From contig BRON01000009.1 in NCBI GenBank assembly GCA_024345305.1, forward strand, positions 1,364,001-1,428,000: 64,000 nt of DNA, in the 5' to 3' direction. The position numbers and the translations under genes are program-made. The notes beneath the pieces were generated by a model. The model had not been told where the DNA came from. It was given only the letters and a program-made list of their open reading frames with translations, and made no database searches. Positions 33,234 to 45,000 of this stretch are shown here, one piece after another; position 1 is the first letter of the stretch; every line of letters begins with the position of its first letter. This DNA comes from Mrakia gelida. Lineage: Eukaryota; Basidiomycota; Tremellomycetes; Cystofilobasidiales; Mrakiaceae.

Positions 33234-36200
33234 CTACTCCGAATCAACCCTAGCAAGCGCACCCGACCCCTCGTTCGTCGCCTTCGTCGACTCCTCAGCC
33301 TTACTGTTCTCGACGAACTTCCCGGCGTTTCCTCCAGCGAACCTCGATCCCTTCTCCTCGGCTTTCCACTGCTCCGAGGGCTTGGAGTCGACGGTCGTCT
33401 GGTAATCCTTCCAAGCGCGAGTGGGGACTTCGAGCTCCATGAGAAGAGTGATCTCCTCGAGGGATCGTCCAAGCGTTTCGGGGACGTAGAAGAAGACGAA
33501 GCAGAATCCGATGACGGTTCCTCCGGCGTAGATGAACCCGACCATGGGTCCGAGTCCAGCGGAGCCGGCCTCTGCGAGGGAGGAACGGGGGAAAGGAGGG
33601 GAGAGTTAGATCGACGCGTCTCGAACGAGTTGGAGATGAGAGCGAGAGAGGAGGAGGAGGGGACGAACGGTCGTTGTAGAGGTAAGGGAGAGTGAAGGTG
33701 ACGGCCCAAGCGGCGACCCAGAAGGCGGCGGTGGCGACTCCCATGATCTGGCGACGAGAAAGAAGGTCATTAGCGAGAGATTGAGACGGAGGGAAGACGA
33801 GCGCGTGCTAGACTTCTTCCCCTTATCTCTTCGGCGAGTGCTCACCTTGGTTCTGTTTCGTCCAGCAGAGAGCTCGGTAGCGATGACCCAAGCGAGACCT
33901 CCCCAAGCCAAGTTGAAGATGAAGACCTGTATAAGGGAGAAGAAAGGCGACAGGTTAGTGCTCGTCTCAAAGAAAAGAGAAAAAGAGAGTGATAATTTCG
34001 TAGATAATAATCATAGCTGTGTGTAGAAAGAGTAAGGAATAACATGAGTCAGCGTTTGCGACAGAGGTAAGAGGCGAGGGAGGCGACGGGGGAGGAACGA
34101 CGACGCGCGCGGGACGAAGAGCACTCACAAGCGATGGCGGTGTTGATGGGCTTGCCTCGAGGCTCAGGGATAGTTCCGAGACCTCCCATGATGAAAAGGA
34201 CGACAGCCATGGCGAAGGTGGTGGTGAGGAGGAGGGGCCTTCGACCGTATCGGTTGACGAGAGCGAAGGAGACGAGGACACCGACGACTTCGACGATGTC
34301 GCAAATCATGGTGACGAGGAAAGGGTCGTCGGTTCCGATGGAAGTGAAGAACACGGTTCCGCTAGAAACGAGAGGAAAGTATCGATGGTGAGCTTGAGAA
34401 ACGAGGAAGAGCAGAAGAGGAGAGGTTGCTGTCGACCGACGCGATCGCGCACTCACTAGGAGAAGATGAACTGAACACCACCGATCTGCTGGCAGACGAG
34501 GATACCGAAGGCTCCGAAGAACTGATTGGAAGCAAGAAGGAAGATGTCGGAAGACGCGGGTCAGCGCGAGAAAAGAAGTGGACAACGACACGAAGACGGA
34601 TCGAAACGAAACTCACCTTCCTCCTCTCAGGTCCCTTGAAGAGATCAGCCCAGTTGGAAGATCCGTCTCCACCAGACTCTCGAGCCTCAGCAGCCTGAGC
34701 GTCGAGGATGACCTTCATCTCTTGATCGAGGTCGTAGGTGTCGTTACCCTTGTTGACTTTGGCGAAAGCAGCCTCGGCTTCCTCGATTCGACCCTTGGAA
34801 ACGAGCCTGAAAAAGAGAGAATGTTCGAGGTGGATCAGCGTCGAGTTAAGGAGATACGAAGACGAAGAGAAGGAGAGGGTGCGACGTACCATCGAGGAGA
34901 TTCGGGGACGAAGAACATTCCACCCAAAACTACATGTACAGGATGAGAAGAGTGAGAGCAAGTCAGCCCTCGGGTGAAGAAACGAGGGGGAAGAGAGAGA
35001 AACGCACTGAGCAAGCAGATCGCGATGTTAAGGGCGATGGGAAATCGGTAGGAGAAGGTCGAGCTGTAGTCCTTGGTTCCTTGGGCGACTCCGGCTCCGA
35101 TGACTTGACCGAGAGCGAGGAAGAGTTGCCTGTCGAACGAGAGAGTTGCAAGGTCAGCGCGAGACGGACAGCATAGAGCTGAAGAGATGGACCAACCAAG
35201 ACGAGACCATGGATCCTCGGATAGCAGCAGGAGGGATTTCAGAGAGGTAGAGGGTGACGCAGTTGGAGCAGACTGTGACGGACGGGAGAGGGGGAAGGGA
35301 GGGACGAAGAACGACGCGTCGACGAAAGAGGTCAGCGAAAGCGTCTACATAGAGGTCTTCAACCGAAGCGAGGAACAGAGATAGACGCACCTCCGACTCC
35401 AGCTCCGAGGACGAGCTGAATGAACACGAGATCAAAAGGACCGAGGTTAGCAAAGCAAATCGGGAGAGATCGAGGGGAATGAGGAGAAGAGCGCGTTTTG
35501 GGGTTCGAGAAGTACTCACTCGACCGACGATGAGAAGAGGGGAGCTTCCGACGACGATGAGCTGAAGGATCGTTCCAATGATGACGAGCAAAGCTACAGT
35601 GTACATCGCTCCCTTTCGACCCCACTTGTCTCCGATGAGACCAGCGCTCAACGAACCGATAACCTCTCCCACTTGGACGATGGACGCGTAGATCTTTTGT
35701 GATCGGATTCGGAGAGATGAAACGAAGTGGTCAGCACTTTGATGGGATGTTGCTCTTCTCCTCGATGTTGACCTTCCCAGACCCTCATCCGGCAGCTCCC
35801 TCCTCAACCTCGTCTCGGCTTCTCGTTCATTTTCATTTCGACTACTCACGGCTTGTTGACCAGACGAGACTTTGTAAGATCCGTCCTCTTGAAGGTCACC
35901 GAAGTCCTTGAGGAAGGTCTTCATCTCGAGGATACCTGAGAGGGAGGGGAGGGGGAAGGCGAGGAAGAAGAGAAGGTTCGTGATCAGCGACGACGCGAGG
36001 AGGCGAGTAAAAGAAAGCAGAGCGAGCCTCTGTTCGAGGTCGAGCGACGTACCAGTGAAGTAGGTTCCATCGTAACCATAGAGGATAGCTGAAGGGAAGA
36101 GGAGAGGAAGGGAAGGGAGGGAGGGAAGGGGGTCAGCTTTGGAGACGAATGAAAAACGAGACCAGCGCTCGAGCGATGAACGACGAAGAAAGGGAGTAAA

Positions 36201-36280
36201 CGACGAATCCACCTCCGAGGACGAAGACACCGCAGAAGAAGAGAGCTCTCCTGTTGTGCTTGTGAAAGACACCGACAGAC
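33234..36280 (-). CDS. Sugar-porter family MFS transporter
   Basis: The first exon starts at 36280 (MSVGVFHKHNRRALFFCGVF) and the protein runs through about 17 short exons to 33234. Family landmarks are visible in order: ILYGYDGTYFTG (TM1), IGDKWGRKGAMY (TM2-3 loop GR[K/R]), CSNCVTLYLSEIPPAAIRG (TM4-5, E..P...RG), VPESPRW (loop after TM6), QQIGGVQFIF (TM7, sugar-binding QQ..G), NRYGRRPLLL (TM8-9 loop), LAWGGLAWV and PETLGRSLEEI (after TM12). This is a plasma-membrane proton-coupled sugar transporter by family; the sugar cannot be told. The C-terminal tail of about 65 residues is hydrophilic. One splice junction (34130 to 33927) does not resolve in frame. Stop at 33236-33234. Confidence 0.88.
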
Positions 36281-36789
36281 ATGTTGGTGAAGAGGGAAGG
36301 GTGGGAGTTTGGTTGGTGGGGCTGAAGGAGGAAAGGAAGGAGGGGGAGTGTGGTGGTTGAGGAGAGAGAAGGGGCAAAGGAGGGGCGAAAAAAGGGAAAC
36401 CTGGTGAACCTGTTCAAGAAACAGAACTTCCCGCAACCGACCCCAGAAAAAATCGTCCGTTGAGTTGCCGCCTGCCGCCGGTAGATGGAGGAAGGTGGAG
36501 ATGGACGGAGACTCCGTTGAACTCGCTCTGCTGAAAGTTTCGCAGCCAAGAGCCTTTTGTTAGCTCCATATCTCCTCTTCCACCTCGCTCGAGCAGATAG
36601 AGACGAGCTGGAGAAAATCGAGGAGGCTCACCGAGATCCAGATGTCGAAATAACTCGAGTTGGCGCCCAGGAAAGATTGCGAACGGAGGGAGGCGGTCGC
36701 TTGATTAGCTCGACGGGCTGAGACGGAATCAAGTCGAGATCGAGAGGCCTCGGGGACGCGTCGGGGTCCTCTCAGCCTCTTCGTCATGG
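36281..36789. other. 5' region of the transporter gene
   Basis: About 510 bases upstream of the transporter ATG on the minus strand and downstream of the TAG that closes the unresolved cluster at 36790. A frame here (36820-36560) reads into a GTGAGC donor at about 36625, so an untranslated exon is possible. No protein family is recognisable. Confidence 0.35.
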
Positions 36790-37798
36790 CTAGAGTGGAG
36801 AAAAACTCAGTCCCAGCCACCGAGCCGACGCCCGATGCCTGAACAGGAAAGGGATCGCTCGGAAGAGGAAGGAAAAACTCAACGTCGACGCTCGAAAAGC
36901 AGCCTAGGGGACACGCGACCTGTTGTCGAGGACCGGGAGAATTTTCGCGAGCGAAGGGAAGTATCCTGAGAGCAAAGGAGGCAGAGTATCAGCATCTGCT
37001 GGCTCAAAGAAGACCATTGCCGACGCGTCGACGGACCGATTAGAAGATGGTAATCGTCTTGCCCGACGACAGGGAAGGAAGAAGAAGAAACCGATACGCG
37101 CGTCTATACGGCTCACGGAATGAAACTTTGGGCGCTCCTTTCGCCAAGGGTAGATAGGCCTCAGAACTGGTAAGTACGTTCAGGAAGAGAGAGAAGGGTG
37201 GGTGAGCACGGAAGTCGCTGAAGTGCCTCGCGAACGTCGAACCTCGTTCGCGCGAACTCACCTGGTCTTCCTAGGTTTGCCAACGTCTCTTCGATCTTCT
37301 AATGCAAGAGACGGAGCGGAAGCATCCTGGGAACAAAGGGTCGACTCCGGTCTGGTACTGAGCTGGAAGACGAGGAAAGAAAGGAAGAGTCAAGTCGAAG
37401 CGACGAGACGAAGGGAGGGACGAGAGTCGAGCTGACCTCGAGGATGAAGTGAACAGGACATTCAAAGGAAAGCTAGAGAGGAGGATCGAGAGCAAGGGGG
37501 CCTGGAGCCACATACACATCTGCTCGGGCACCTGCTTCTAAGGAAGAAAAGACGAGTTCCGTCTTCCGACGCGTTCGTTCCCTTTGACGAACTCACTTTA
37601 CAGAGCGAAAGCCATCTGGAGACGCCGTCTAAGAGCTTGTATCGCAAAATCAGAAGGTCAGAATCTATTCTCGTGAGAACCCACAGCGAACAAAGACTCA
37701 CATCAAACTTCCAAAAACGAAGTCGTTCGTCTTCCTCTTTCCTCGCTCGTCGAGCAGAAACAAACGAAGGGAAGAACTCATCGATCGAGGGTGAGCGT
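36790..37798 (-). CDS. Unresolved multi-exon gene, unknown function
   Basis: A chain of short minus-strand exons with canonical splice signals shares one open frame. They read, in order: an exon ending ERLRFWKFD at about 37699; LLDGVSRWLSLCK (about 37635-37597); LSFECPVHFILE (from 37472); LSTRPESTLCSQDASAPSLA ending GKPRK (to about 37252); SSEAYLPLAKGAPKVSF; YFPSLAKILPVLDNR; and HRASARWLGLSFSPL with TAG at 36792-36790. Phases fit across all these junctions, which is unlikely by chance. No start Met is found; the first exon's frame stays open into the last exon of the methyltransferase upstream. The junction before LSFECPVHF uses a long intron (37596-37473) without a clear branch site. I do not recognise the family. 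It could be a separate gene with a missed first exon, or an alternative 3' part of the methyltransferase transcript. Confidence 0.4.
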
Positions 37799-39398
37799 TC
37801 AAGCAATGGGAGAAGCGAGCTGATGGACTCTCTTGGAAGACACGATGCAAGCGAAGGGATGCATCCTGTGAGCGAGAGAAGAAGGGGGTCAGGGCGAGGT
37901 CTTCAACGAGAAGGGAAGCGGGGAAGGACGAACGAACTCACATGTGGAGCTGGTCGTCTGAGAGCTCGCGTCGCCATGCTTCCGCTGCTTCGTTGAACTG
38001 GAAGGTGAAGAAGAGGGGACGAGAGCGAGGTCAGGCCGGTCGTCGTCGTCGAAGTTCGCTGCTCTCTCGACTCGAGCTCAACTTACCTCTTTGTCCGAGA
38101 CTCCCGAGCGCAGGATACCTTCCTTGAAGACGAGAGGAAGAGCAGAAGCGTTCTTGAGCCAAAGAGATCCGACTTCTTTCTTCTTCGGGTCTGCGTGCGA
38201 GGAGAGAAACGCGAAGGTCAGTGAGGAGGAGGAGGCGAACGGGTACAGTTCGAGCTCACCTGGAGGCCAAGGGGAGCAAGGGATCGGTTCGTCAAGCACC
38301 TCAGGAGCAGACCAAAGGAAGTCGTCAAGGGATAGGTAGTCCCGAACGAGTGTGGACATGCTGGTGAAGCGATGGAGGGTGACGCTGTCGAAGAAATCGA
38401 AAGGAGTCAGTCGAGCTCTCGACGCGCTCCTTGCTTTGCCGGACTCACCCTGAGAAAAGAGCGGCAGCCTTGACCATTTCGAGGAACCTGATACACATAA
38501 CGAGATCAGCTTATCGTCCGTGCTATAGAGAGAGGTTCGAGGGACTGACCTGACACTTCCAGGCGCGACTTCGTTCGCGTCCTTTCCCTTGTCGAGCAGG
38601 ACCTCGAGAACGACGTCGATGCTGATGAAGACACCGTGGGGACGAAGCACCCTTCTGATATCGTCGACCAAAATGTGGAACTCGTCGACCTTGACAGGCA
38701 TTGAGGCGGGGAAAGAGAAGAGATCGGTGAGCTCTGAAGGAGACGACGCGCGCGACGAGCGATCAGGAAAAAAGAGGATCAACGAACGGCCCAGAGAGTG
38801 AACGAGTCATGAACGATGTCGAAGGAGTCGTTGGAGAAAGGAAGACCGTGATTGATATCGTGTTGGACGAAGCTGTCGAGGGGAGATCAAGTCAGCGATA
38901 GTCGAGGAAAGAAGGGAGAGGAGGGAAGGTCGAGCTCACGAGCAGTACGAGAGGAAATCGTTGCTGAACGCCGGCCAAAACGACACAGGATTATCAGCGA
39001 CAGGACAGTCTGTACTACAGCGTGTAACAAGGACTCACGAAGGACTGAGAGTCTTATCAATCCCAACGACCTCGACCGATTCTCCGAGCTCAATCGCGAG
39101 CTCCTCCATCCAGATCCCACTGCCACTCCCGAGCTCCAGAACCTTCAGCTTCCTCCCTTCGTTCTTCGCATCATCCATTAGAGCTTGGATGGAGGCACTG
39201 CTAGGAAGAAGACCTCCGAGATGAAGCTTGACAGCGGCATGTTGAGCTCGAAGTCGCTGAGGGAAGGCGGAGAAGCAAGGTCAGCTTTCGAGCTCATCCA
39301 AGCGTGAGGGAGAGCGCGGACATCGAGACACAGCTCACCTCGAGCTCTTGGTGCTCGATGGGTTCAGGAAGAGGGTAAGAGTGAGAAAGATGGGACAT
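37799..39398 (-). CDS. SAM-dependent class I methyltransferase
   Basis: ATG at 39398 starts MSHLSHSYPLPEPIEHQELE. The next exon carries KLKVLELGSGSGIWMEELAI, the SAM-binding motif I, followed by VEVVGIDKTLSPS, where the acidic Asp ends strand 2. Later exons encode HDINHGLPFSNDSFDIVHDS and FTLWAV (motif II/III region of methyltransferase type 11/25 folds), DDIRRVLRPHGVFISID, and a C-terminal helix-rich part ending QLHM|MHPFACIVSSKRVHQ and stop TGA at 37801-37799. This is a soluble enzyme of the fungal 'umta/LaeA-like' methyltransferase type by general layout; the substrate is unknown. About ten exons are involved. The start lies about 310 bases from the Rrp8 start, in divergent orientation, so the two share a promoter region. 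Confidence 0.8.
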
Positions 39399-39706
39399 GT
39401 GGATGCTCGTGGTCGGTGAGGGAAGGAAGATGAGCCTGCCGAGAATCGAATGAGCTCGACCTCAAACGGCTGCTCCTTCTCGACGATCTTCTAGCGCATT
39501 TCCTCGCAGATTTTCTCGAGAAAATCCTGACCCAAAACTATGAGGCATCGAATTCCATCAACCACCGATTTCTCTCGAAAAAAATGGGCCATCTCGACGG
39601 TCGTCAAGCTCCCAAACTTTCGAAGCTCACCTCGGATTTCCTTCGCTTCCCTCCTTCCTCCCTCCAACACTCTCCCTCTTTCCCTCCCTCTTTTCTTACT
39701 CTCAGC
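39399..39706. promoter_or_regulatory. Divergent promoter, methyltransferase and RRP8
   Basis: 308 bases between two divergent starts. The part before the Rrp8 ATG is strongly pyrimidine-rich (39640-39700, runs of CTCCCTC). An in-frame upstream ATG at 39584 could lengthen Rrp8 by 41 residues, but that extension is not conserved in appearance. No specific factor sites can be named with confidence. Confidence 0.4.
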
Positions 39707-41640
39707 ATGTCTTTCGAAACCCCCGGCTGGGGAGGACCCCCTCCCGCTCCCAACTCCAACCTCGCTCCACCCAAACGTAAACGACCTTCCGAAGGAGCTT
39801 CCGCTCCCAGCGTCGAGGTCGCTTCGTCCGGAGGAGGACCCTCCGTCAACCTCGAGAAGCTGATGGCCGCCATGGAGAAGGAGGAGCGTGATTCCAAGGG
39901 AGTCGCTGTAGCCAAGGGGAAGGAGAAGAAGGACAAGAAGGACAAGAAGGCTCAGGAGGGAGCGGAGAAGGCTGGAAAGGGAGGAGCGAAGGGAGGAGCT
40001 CCTGGAGCTGGAGGTCCTGGAGGGGAGAAGAAGAAGCCTTTCGAGCAGAAGAAACCCTACGAGAGGAAGGAAGGAGAGCAGCCAGGGAACAAGGGAACTA
40101 AGAAGGAATTCGCCAACAAGAAGAAGGACGCTCAACCCAAGACCGACGCTCCTCCTCCTCCTCCTCAAGCTCAACAGAAGAAGAAGGAACCCAAACCTCA
40201 ACAAGCTCCCGCTCCTCCCGTCGTCTACGCTCCAGGAGAAGAACCTCCCAAGAAGATGAACAAGAGGGATCAGAGGAAACTGAAGGCTGCTGCCGCGGCC
40301 GCTCTCGCTGCTGGAGGTTCCATCCCCCCTCCTCCCGTCGTCGCCGCTTCTGCTCCTGCTCCCACTCCCAAGTCCGCTCCTCCTCCTCCCAAATCAGCTC
40401 CCACTCCCTCGACTTCGACTTCGGCGGAGGACAATACGGTCGTGATGGCTATGGACGAGGATCTGCCTGCTAGGAAGGAGTTGCTCGAGGCTGGGTTGAC
40501 GCCGATGCAGGCAAAGATGAAGGGTCGGTTGGAGGGCGCGCGATTCAGGTTCGTTCGCTCACGCTTTCCTTCCTTGCTTGCTGTTCGGCGAACGAAGGCC
40601 GAGGAACTGACGCGCGTCTCTTTGCGTGTGGTGTCTAGGTGGATCAACGAACAACTTTATACGACCTCCTCGACTTCGGCTCTGGAGATGATGAAGGCTG
40701 ATCCTTCGATCTTCGCTGATGTACGTCTTCCCTCTCCCTTCCCCTCTCCCCTCTTCGCCTTTCCCAGCCTAACCTAACCCCACCCCCTTTTCTTCACGCA
40801 GTACCACACCGGCTTCCGGCATCAATCCCACTCCTGGCCCCAATCTCCTCTCTCCCTCCTCCTCACCTCCCTCTCCTCCACCCTCCCCTCCTCCTCCTCC
40901 CTCATCATCGACCTCGGTTGCGGAGACGCCGAGCTCGCCAAGACCCTCGTTCCCCAAGGGTACAAGGTCTTGAGCTACGATTTGGTGGGGGATGAGTGGG
41001 TTACGGAGGCGGATTTCTGTCAGACGATTCCGTTGCCTGGGGGAGGAGGACAAGGGAGCGAGGTTGTGGACGCGGCGGTTTGTTGTTTGAGTTTGATGGG
41101 GAGGAATTGGATTGGGGGGGTTAGGGAGGTGGCTAGGGTGTTGAAGGAGGGGTGAGTGACCTTTTGTCTGTGGTTGGGGTCGGGAGAGGCGAGGGAGGAG
41201 GAGAGAGGGCAGAGGGTGCGAGACGCGTCGAACCTCGAACTGACTCGCGTTTCTTTTCGTCGTTCACTGTCCGTCTCTCTTACAGGGGTCTCTTCGAAGT
41301 CGCCGAGATCACTTCTCGTATGCCTTCCGTCGAGGCTTTCATCGCCATGGTCGTTTCGCTCGGGTTCAAGCTCAAGAAGAAGGTCAGTTCAGTCTCGTCT
41401 CGTCTCGCGATCTTCCTCGTCGTGTTTCGTCCCTCCTCTTCGCTCGCCAATCTGACCCCCCCCCCTCCCCCTCTCTTCGCTTTTCCGCTATCCCAGGACG
41501 ACTCCAACACCCACTTCATGATGCTCTCGTTCGTCCGAGAAGGCGAGCCGACGTGGGACGAGGACGGATCGCTCGAGTGGGAAGACGTCGTCAAGAAGGG
41601 AGAGGAGGTCCTCAAGGCTTGTGTTTACAAGAAGAGGTAG
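39707..41640 (+). CDS. RRP8: Ribosomal RNA-processing protein 8 (rRNA m1A methyltransferase)
   Basis: The N-terminal 270 residues are low complexity: Lys-rich (KEKKDKKDKKA), Gly/Ala and Pro-rich, typical of a nucleolar protein. The C-terminal domain matches Rrp8 closely: GARFR|WINEQLYTTSSTSALE, FAD|YHTGFRHQSHSWPQ, LIIDLGCGDAELAKTL (SAM motif I), VLSYDLVGDEW, AAVCCLSLMGRNW, ARVLKEGG|LFEVAEITSR and GFKLKKK|DDSNTHFMMLSF. Rrp8 is a nucleolar enzyme that places N1-methyladenosine in helix 25.1 of 25S rRNA and is needed for early pre-rRNA cleavage; that is family knowledge. About five introns, all short. The chosen start at 39707 (MSFETPGWGG) follows a pyrimidine-rich leader. Stop TAG at 41640. Confidence 0.93.
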
Positions 41641-42007
41641 AGCGTGATGCACGGTTCCTACTTTTCTTATCTCGTGAACGAAAGACTGGAAAGGTGCGGA
41701 CAGACAGAGAGAGGGAGAAGAACGAGCAAGCGACGCAGACGACGCGAGATCGATACCACGATCAACGGAACCTCTTTTTCGTCTGCGAGCCAAATTCAAC
41801 CCTAGAGATATAGATCCGAGACTTCTCTTCTGCATACGCCACTGACTCGGAACCGAAATAAAGTTTTTGGTGCCTTCCTTTTTTCGCTCCCGGCGTTCAT
41901 CGACCATCGGCAGTCTTAACTTACGTCGCCCTCCTTGCTCTCCCAAACACTCATCATCGAAATCTTCCTTCCTCCCTTTCCCCTTCTCCTCTTCTCGCTC
42001 TCGGGTC
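41641..42007. other. Tandem intergenic region
   Basis: About 370 bases between RRP8 and the WD40 gene, both on the plus strand. No supported exon. It becomes pyrimidine-rich (41940-42000) just before the next ATG. Confidence 0.45.
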
Positions 42008-45000
42008 ATGAGCATGGAATCCTCCTCTTCGGACTCTACACTCGCCACTCCCTCCTCGAGGTTCGGTTCTTTCGGAGGATGGTGGTCTGGGAGCGTTGAA
42101 GTGAAGAAGGAGGTTGAGGAGGTCGAGGAGGCGAGGGAAGGGGAGGGAGAGCGAGAAGAGGAGGAGCCTGAGTCTCAGCAGGTTGGGAATGGGAATGGAA
42201 ACGGGCACGGGAGGGAGGCTACGGAGGAGGAGAAGAAGGGGTGAGTCAGATCTCTACTTGTGTGGTGGGTGCGAGGAGAGGGAGGGAAAGAGACAAGCTC
42301 GTGCTAAGGAACGACGTCGTCGCTTCCTCCCTTCCCTCGTCTCAAACGAACGCTGACTCTTGCCTTCGTTTGTTCAGAATGATCTTCCACAACGTCTCTG
42401 ACTCAGGCCCTACAGGCTCTGCTTCTTCGTGGATCAGCGACATCTTCGGTCTCCCTTCTCTGCCAACTTCCATCTTGAACTCTCTCACTTCCTCCTCGCC
42501 AACGTCCTCGTCCTTCCCTTCAACTTCAGGATTCAAGTGGGGATTCGGAGGGACATCAGCTCAGGTTAGGGAGAAGGTAAAGAGGCCAGGTCAGGAAGGG
42601 GATCTGAGAGTGGAAGATCGTGAGTCCTCGTTCCCCGTTCTTTCGTTTCGTTCGAGGGCTGAAGGGAGGGAAGAGGAGGAGGAGAGAGCGAGCTCGCGGG
42701 TTCACGGGCTAGGGTTCCGTCAGCCCACCTTCCCTCGTTCGAATCGTTCCAACAAAGCTCGAGGGAAGGTTTTCAGACGAAGGTGGAAGAATTCAAGGAA
42801 GGCTCTCGAGCTGCCAGACAATTCTCGTCCCACTTTTTGTTGAGAGGGAGGAGATTGTTTGACATCGAGACAGGGCGAGGCCAGCATGACCCGGCGACCC
42901 TTCGCGAGCTCCGTCCCTCCCCTCCTCTATACAACCCTCCCTCCCTCGAACACACCCCTGTTGATCCTTTCTCAAGAAACGCTGACTCTGTGCACACTCG
43001 TTCGGCTTTTCTCGACAGTTCCCAAACCCCCCAACCCACCCACCTCCTTCTGCTCGAACCTCGCGATTCCAACCACCTCCCAACCCACAAACAAGCAGCT
43101 CTCCCATCAATCTTCTGCTCTCAGTCTCGACGCTCCCTCAACCTCCTTCTACTCAGCCCCATCCTCAACCCTGCGAGACCACTCCTCCCCAGCTCCCTCG
43201 CCTCCCTCGAGCGTTCACGAAGGAGAGCTCGACGACGGTCGACCTGAACCTCATCGGAGGAAATCGAGGGATCTCAGAGATTTCGAGCGAGGAGAGGAGT
43301 ACGGGGATGGGTCGACGTATAGGAGGGACCTGGAGGATGCTAGGGAGGAGTTGAACTTGGGGTTGGGAGCTGGGGCGAACGCTGAAGAGGATGTGGTAGG
43401 GGAGACGAGGGGAGAATTGGGAGTGAGGAGGAAGTCGGTTTTCTTGGAGGTTCCCGAGAAGAGGAGACGAGCTTCGACGGCTAGTGAACCTGCTGGGGGG
43501 CTGAGCTCGAAGGCTGGAGAGGTGGATGTGAAGGGTACGAGGGAGCCGAAGCATCGGTGAGTAGTCTCTGCCTCTGCCCTGGCTCGATGAAACGAAACGC
43601 GAGAGTCGAGCTCATTTGTTTCACCTCCCTCCCCAACGTTTCCCCCTCCCCAGCAAATCCTCGATGCTCAAACGAGTCATGAACTCCCTCCAGTCCTCCT
43701 CGTCGACCCCAAGTCTCCAATCCTCCACCTCCCTCGCCTCAACCCTCCAACCTCTTCCCTCTCCCAACGGAACTGAATCCTCCTCGACGCGTCGGCCTTC
43801 AACCAGTCGTCGAGCCATGTCCTTCGCCTCCTCCACCGGCGGCAGCAACAGCAACAGCAACTCCAAATCGAGCGTTCCCAAACGAAAATACGTCAAGGTC
43901 CATTCGAGAGGAATCAAAAAGGGAAACAACTCGTTAGGGAAGGTCTTCCTCGCTCAAACGCTCGACACCAACGCCATCTTGCCTCCTCCTCCCCCTTCTC
44001 CAGCGATCGCGGTTCCCCAACCACCACCCTCCCCATCACCTCGGAAACATCATCTCAACCATCATCCATCCTCCACATCCTCCCCTCCTCCTCCACCCAT
44101 CCAAACAGACTCCTCCCTCCAACTCGTCGACTCCCCCAAATCCCTCCAGTTCCCTACCCTCCCCATCCCACGAACCGACTCCCCCCTCCCCATCTCTCCC
44201 TCCTCACCCTCTCCCACCACAACTGTCTCTCCCTCCTCACCGACCAAACCTTCCTCCCCTGCCTCGCCCTCAAAAACCTCGACGCCAGTCAAACGCTCCT
44301 CCTCGTTCCTCCGACCTCTCCGACTCTCGAGGACCGACTCTTCGTCGACGGCTGCTTCGACGGTGGTCACCAGTCCTACTACCCCCGTTGGGAAGGAAGG
44401 AGGTGGTGGTGGTGGAGGGAGACCCGAAGCGATGCCTCCGAGCTCGCCGATGAGGAAGAAGACGTCTTCGTTGAGTGAAGGAGCTGGGAGTGGGAGTGGG
44501 AGTGGAACGACGGCTGGGGCGGGAGTGAAGGGGAAGGGAAAGGCTTTGTGGTGTTTGGCTTGGAGTTTGGATGGGAGGTGAGTTCGCTTTGTCCTCTTTT
44601 TTCTTCTCATCATCCGTTGTCGTCGTTGCGGCGCGTCGAAAACTCACCTCCCTCCCTCCCCCTCCTTCGCAGATACCTCGCCACAGCAGGCCAAGACGCC
44701 ATCGTCCGAATCTACCGTACTCTGTCTTCCGACGTCGTTCCCGAGGAATCCACCACCAACGTCAGCACGGGAGCAGGGTCAGGTCAGAACGGAGGGAACG
44801 CTGCAAACGTGGTGGAGGAGAAACCGTTCAGGGTTTGGGAGGGTCATAAGGACGGGGTGTTGAGTTTGAGTTGGAGTAAGAATGGGTTCTTGTTGACGAG
44901 TAGTATGGATAAGGTGAGTGTCGTGAGACGCAGCGTCTTTTGTTCGTTCCTTCGTTCGTTGGAGGTCGCTGACTCGTTTGGGTTTGGGTTTGGTTTTGGA

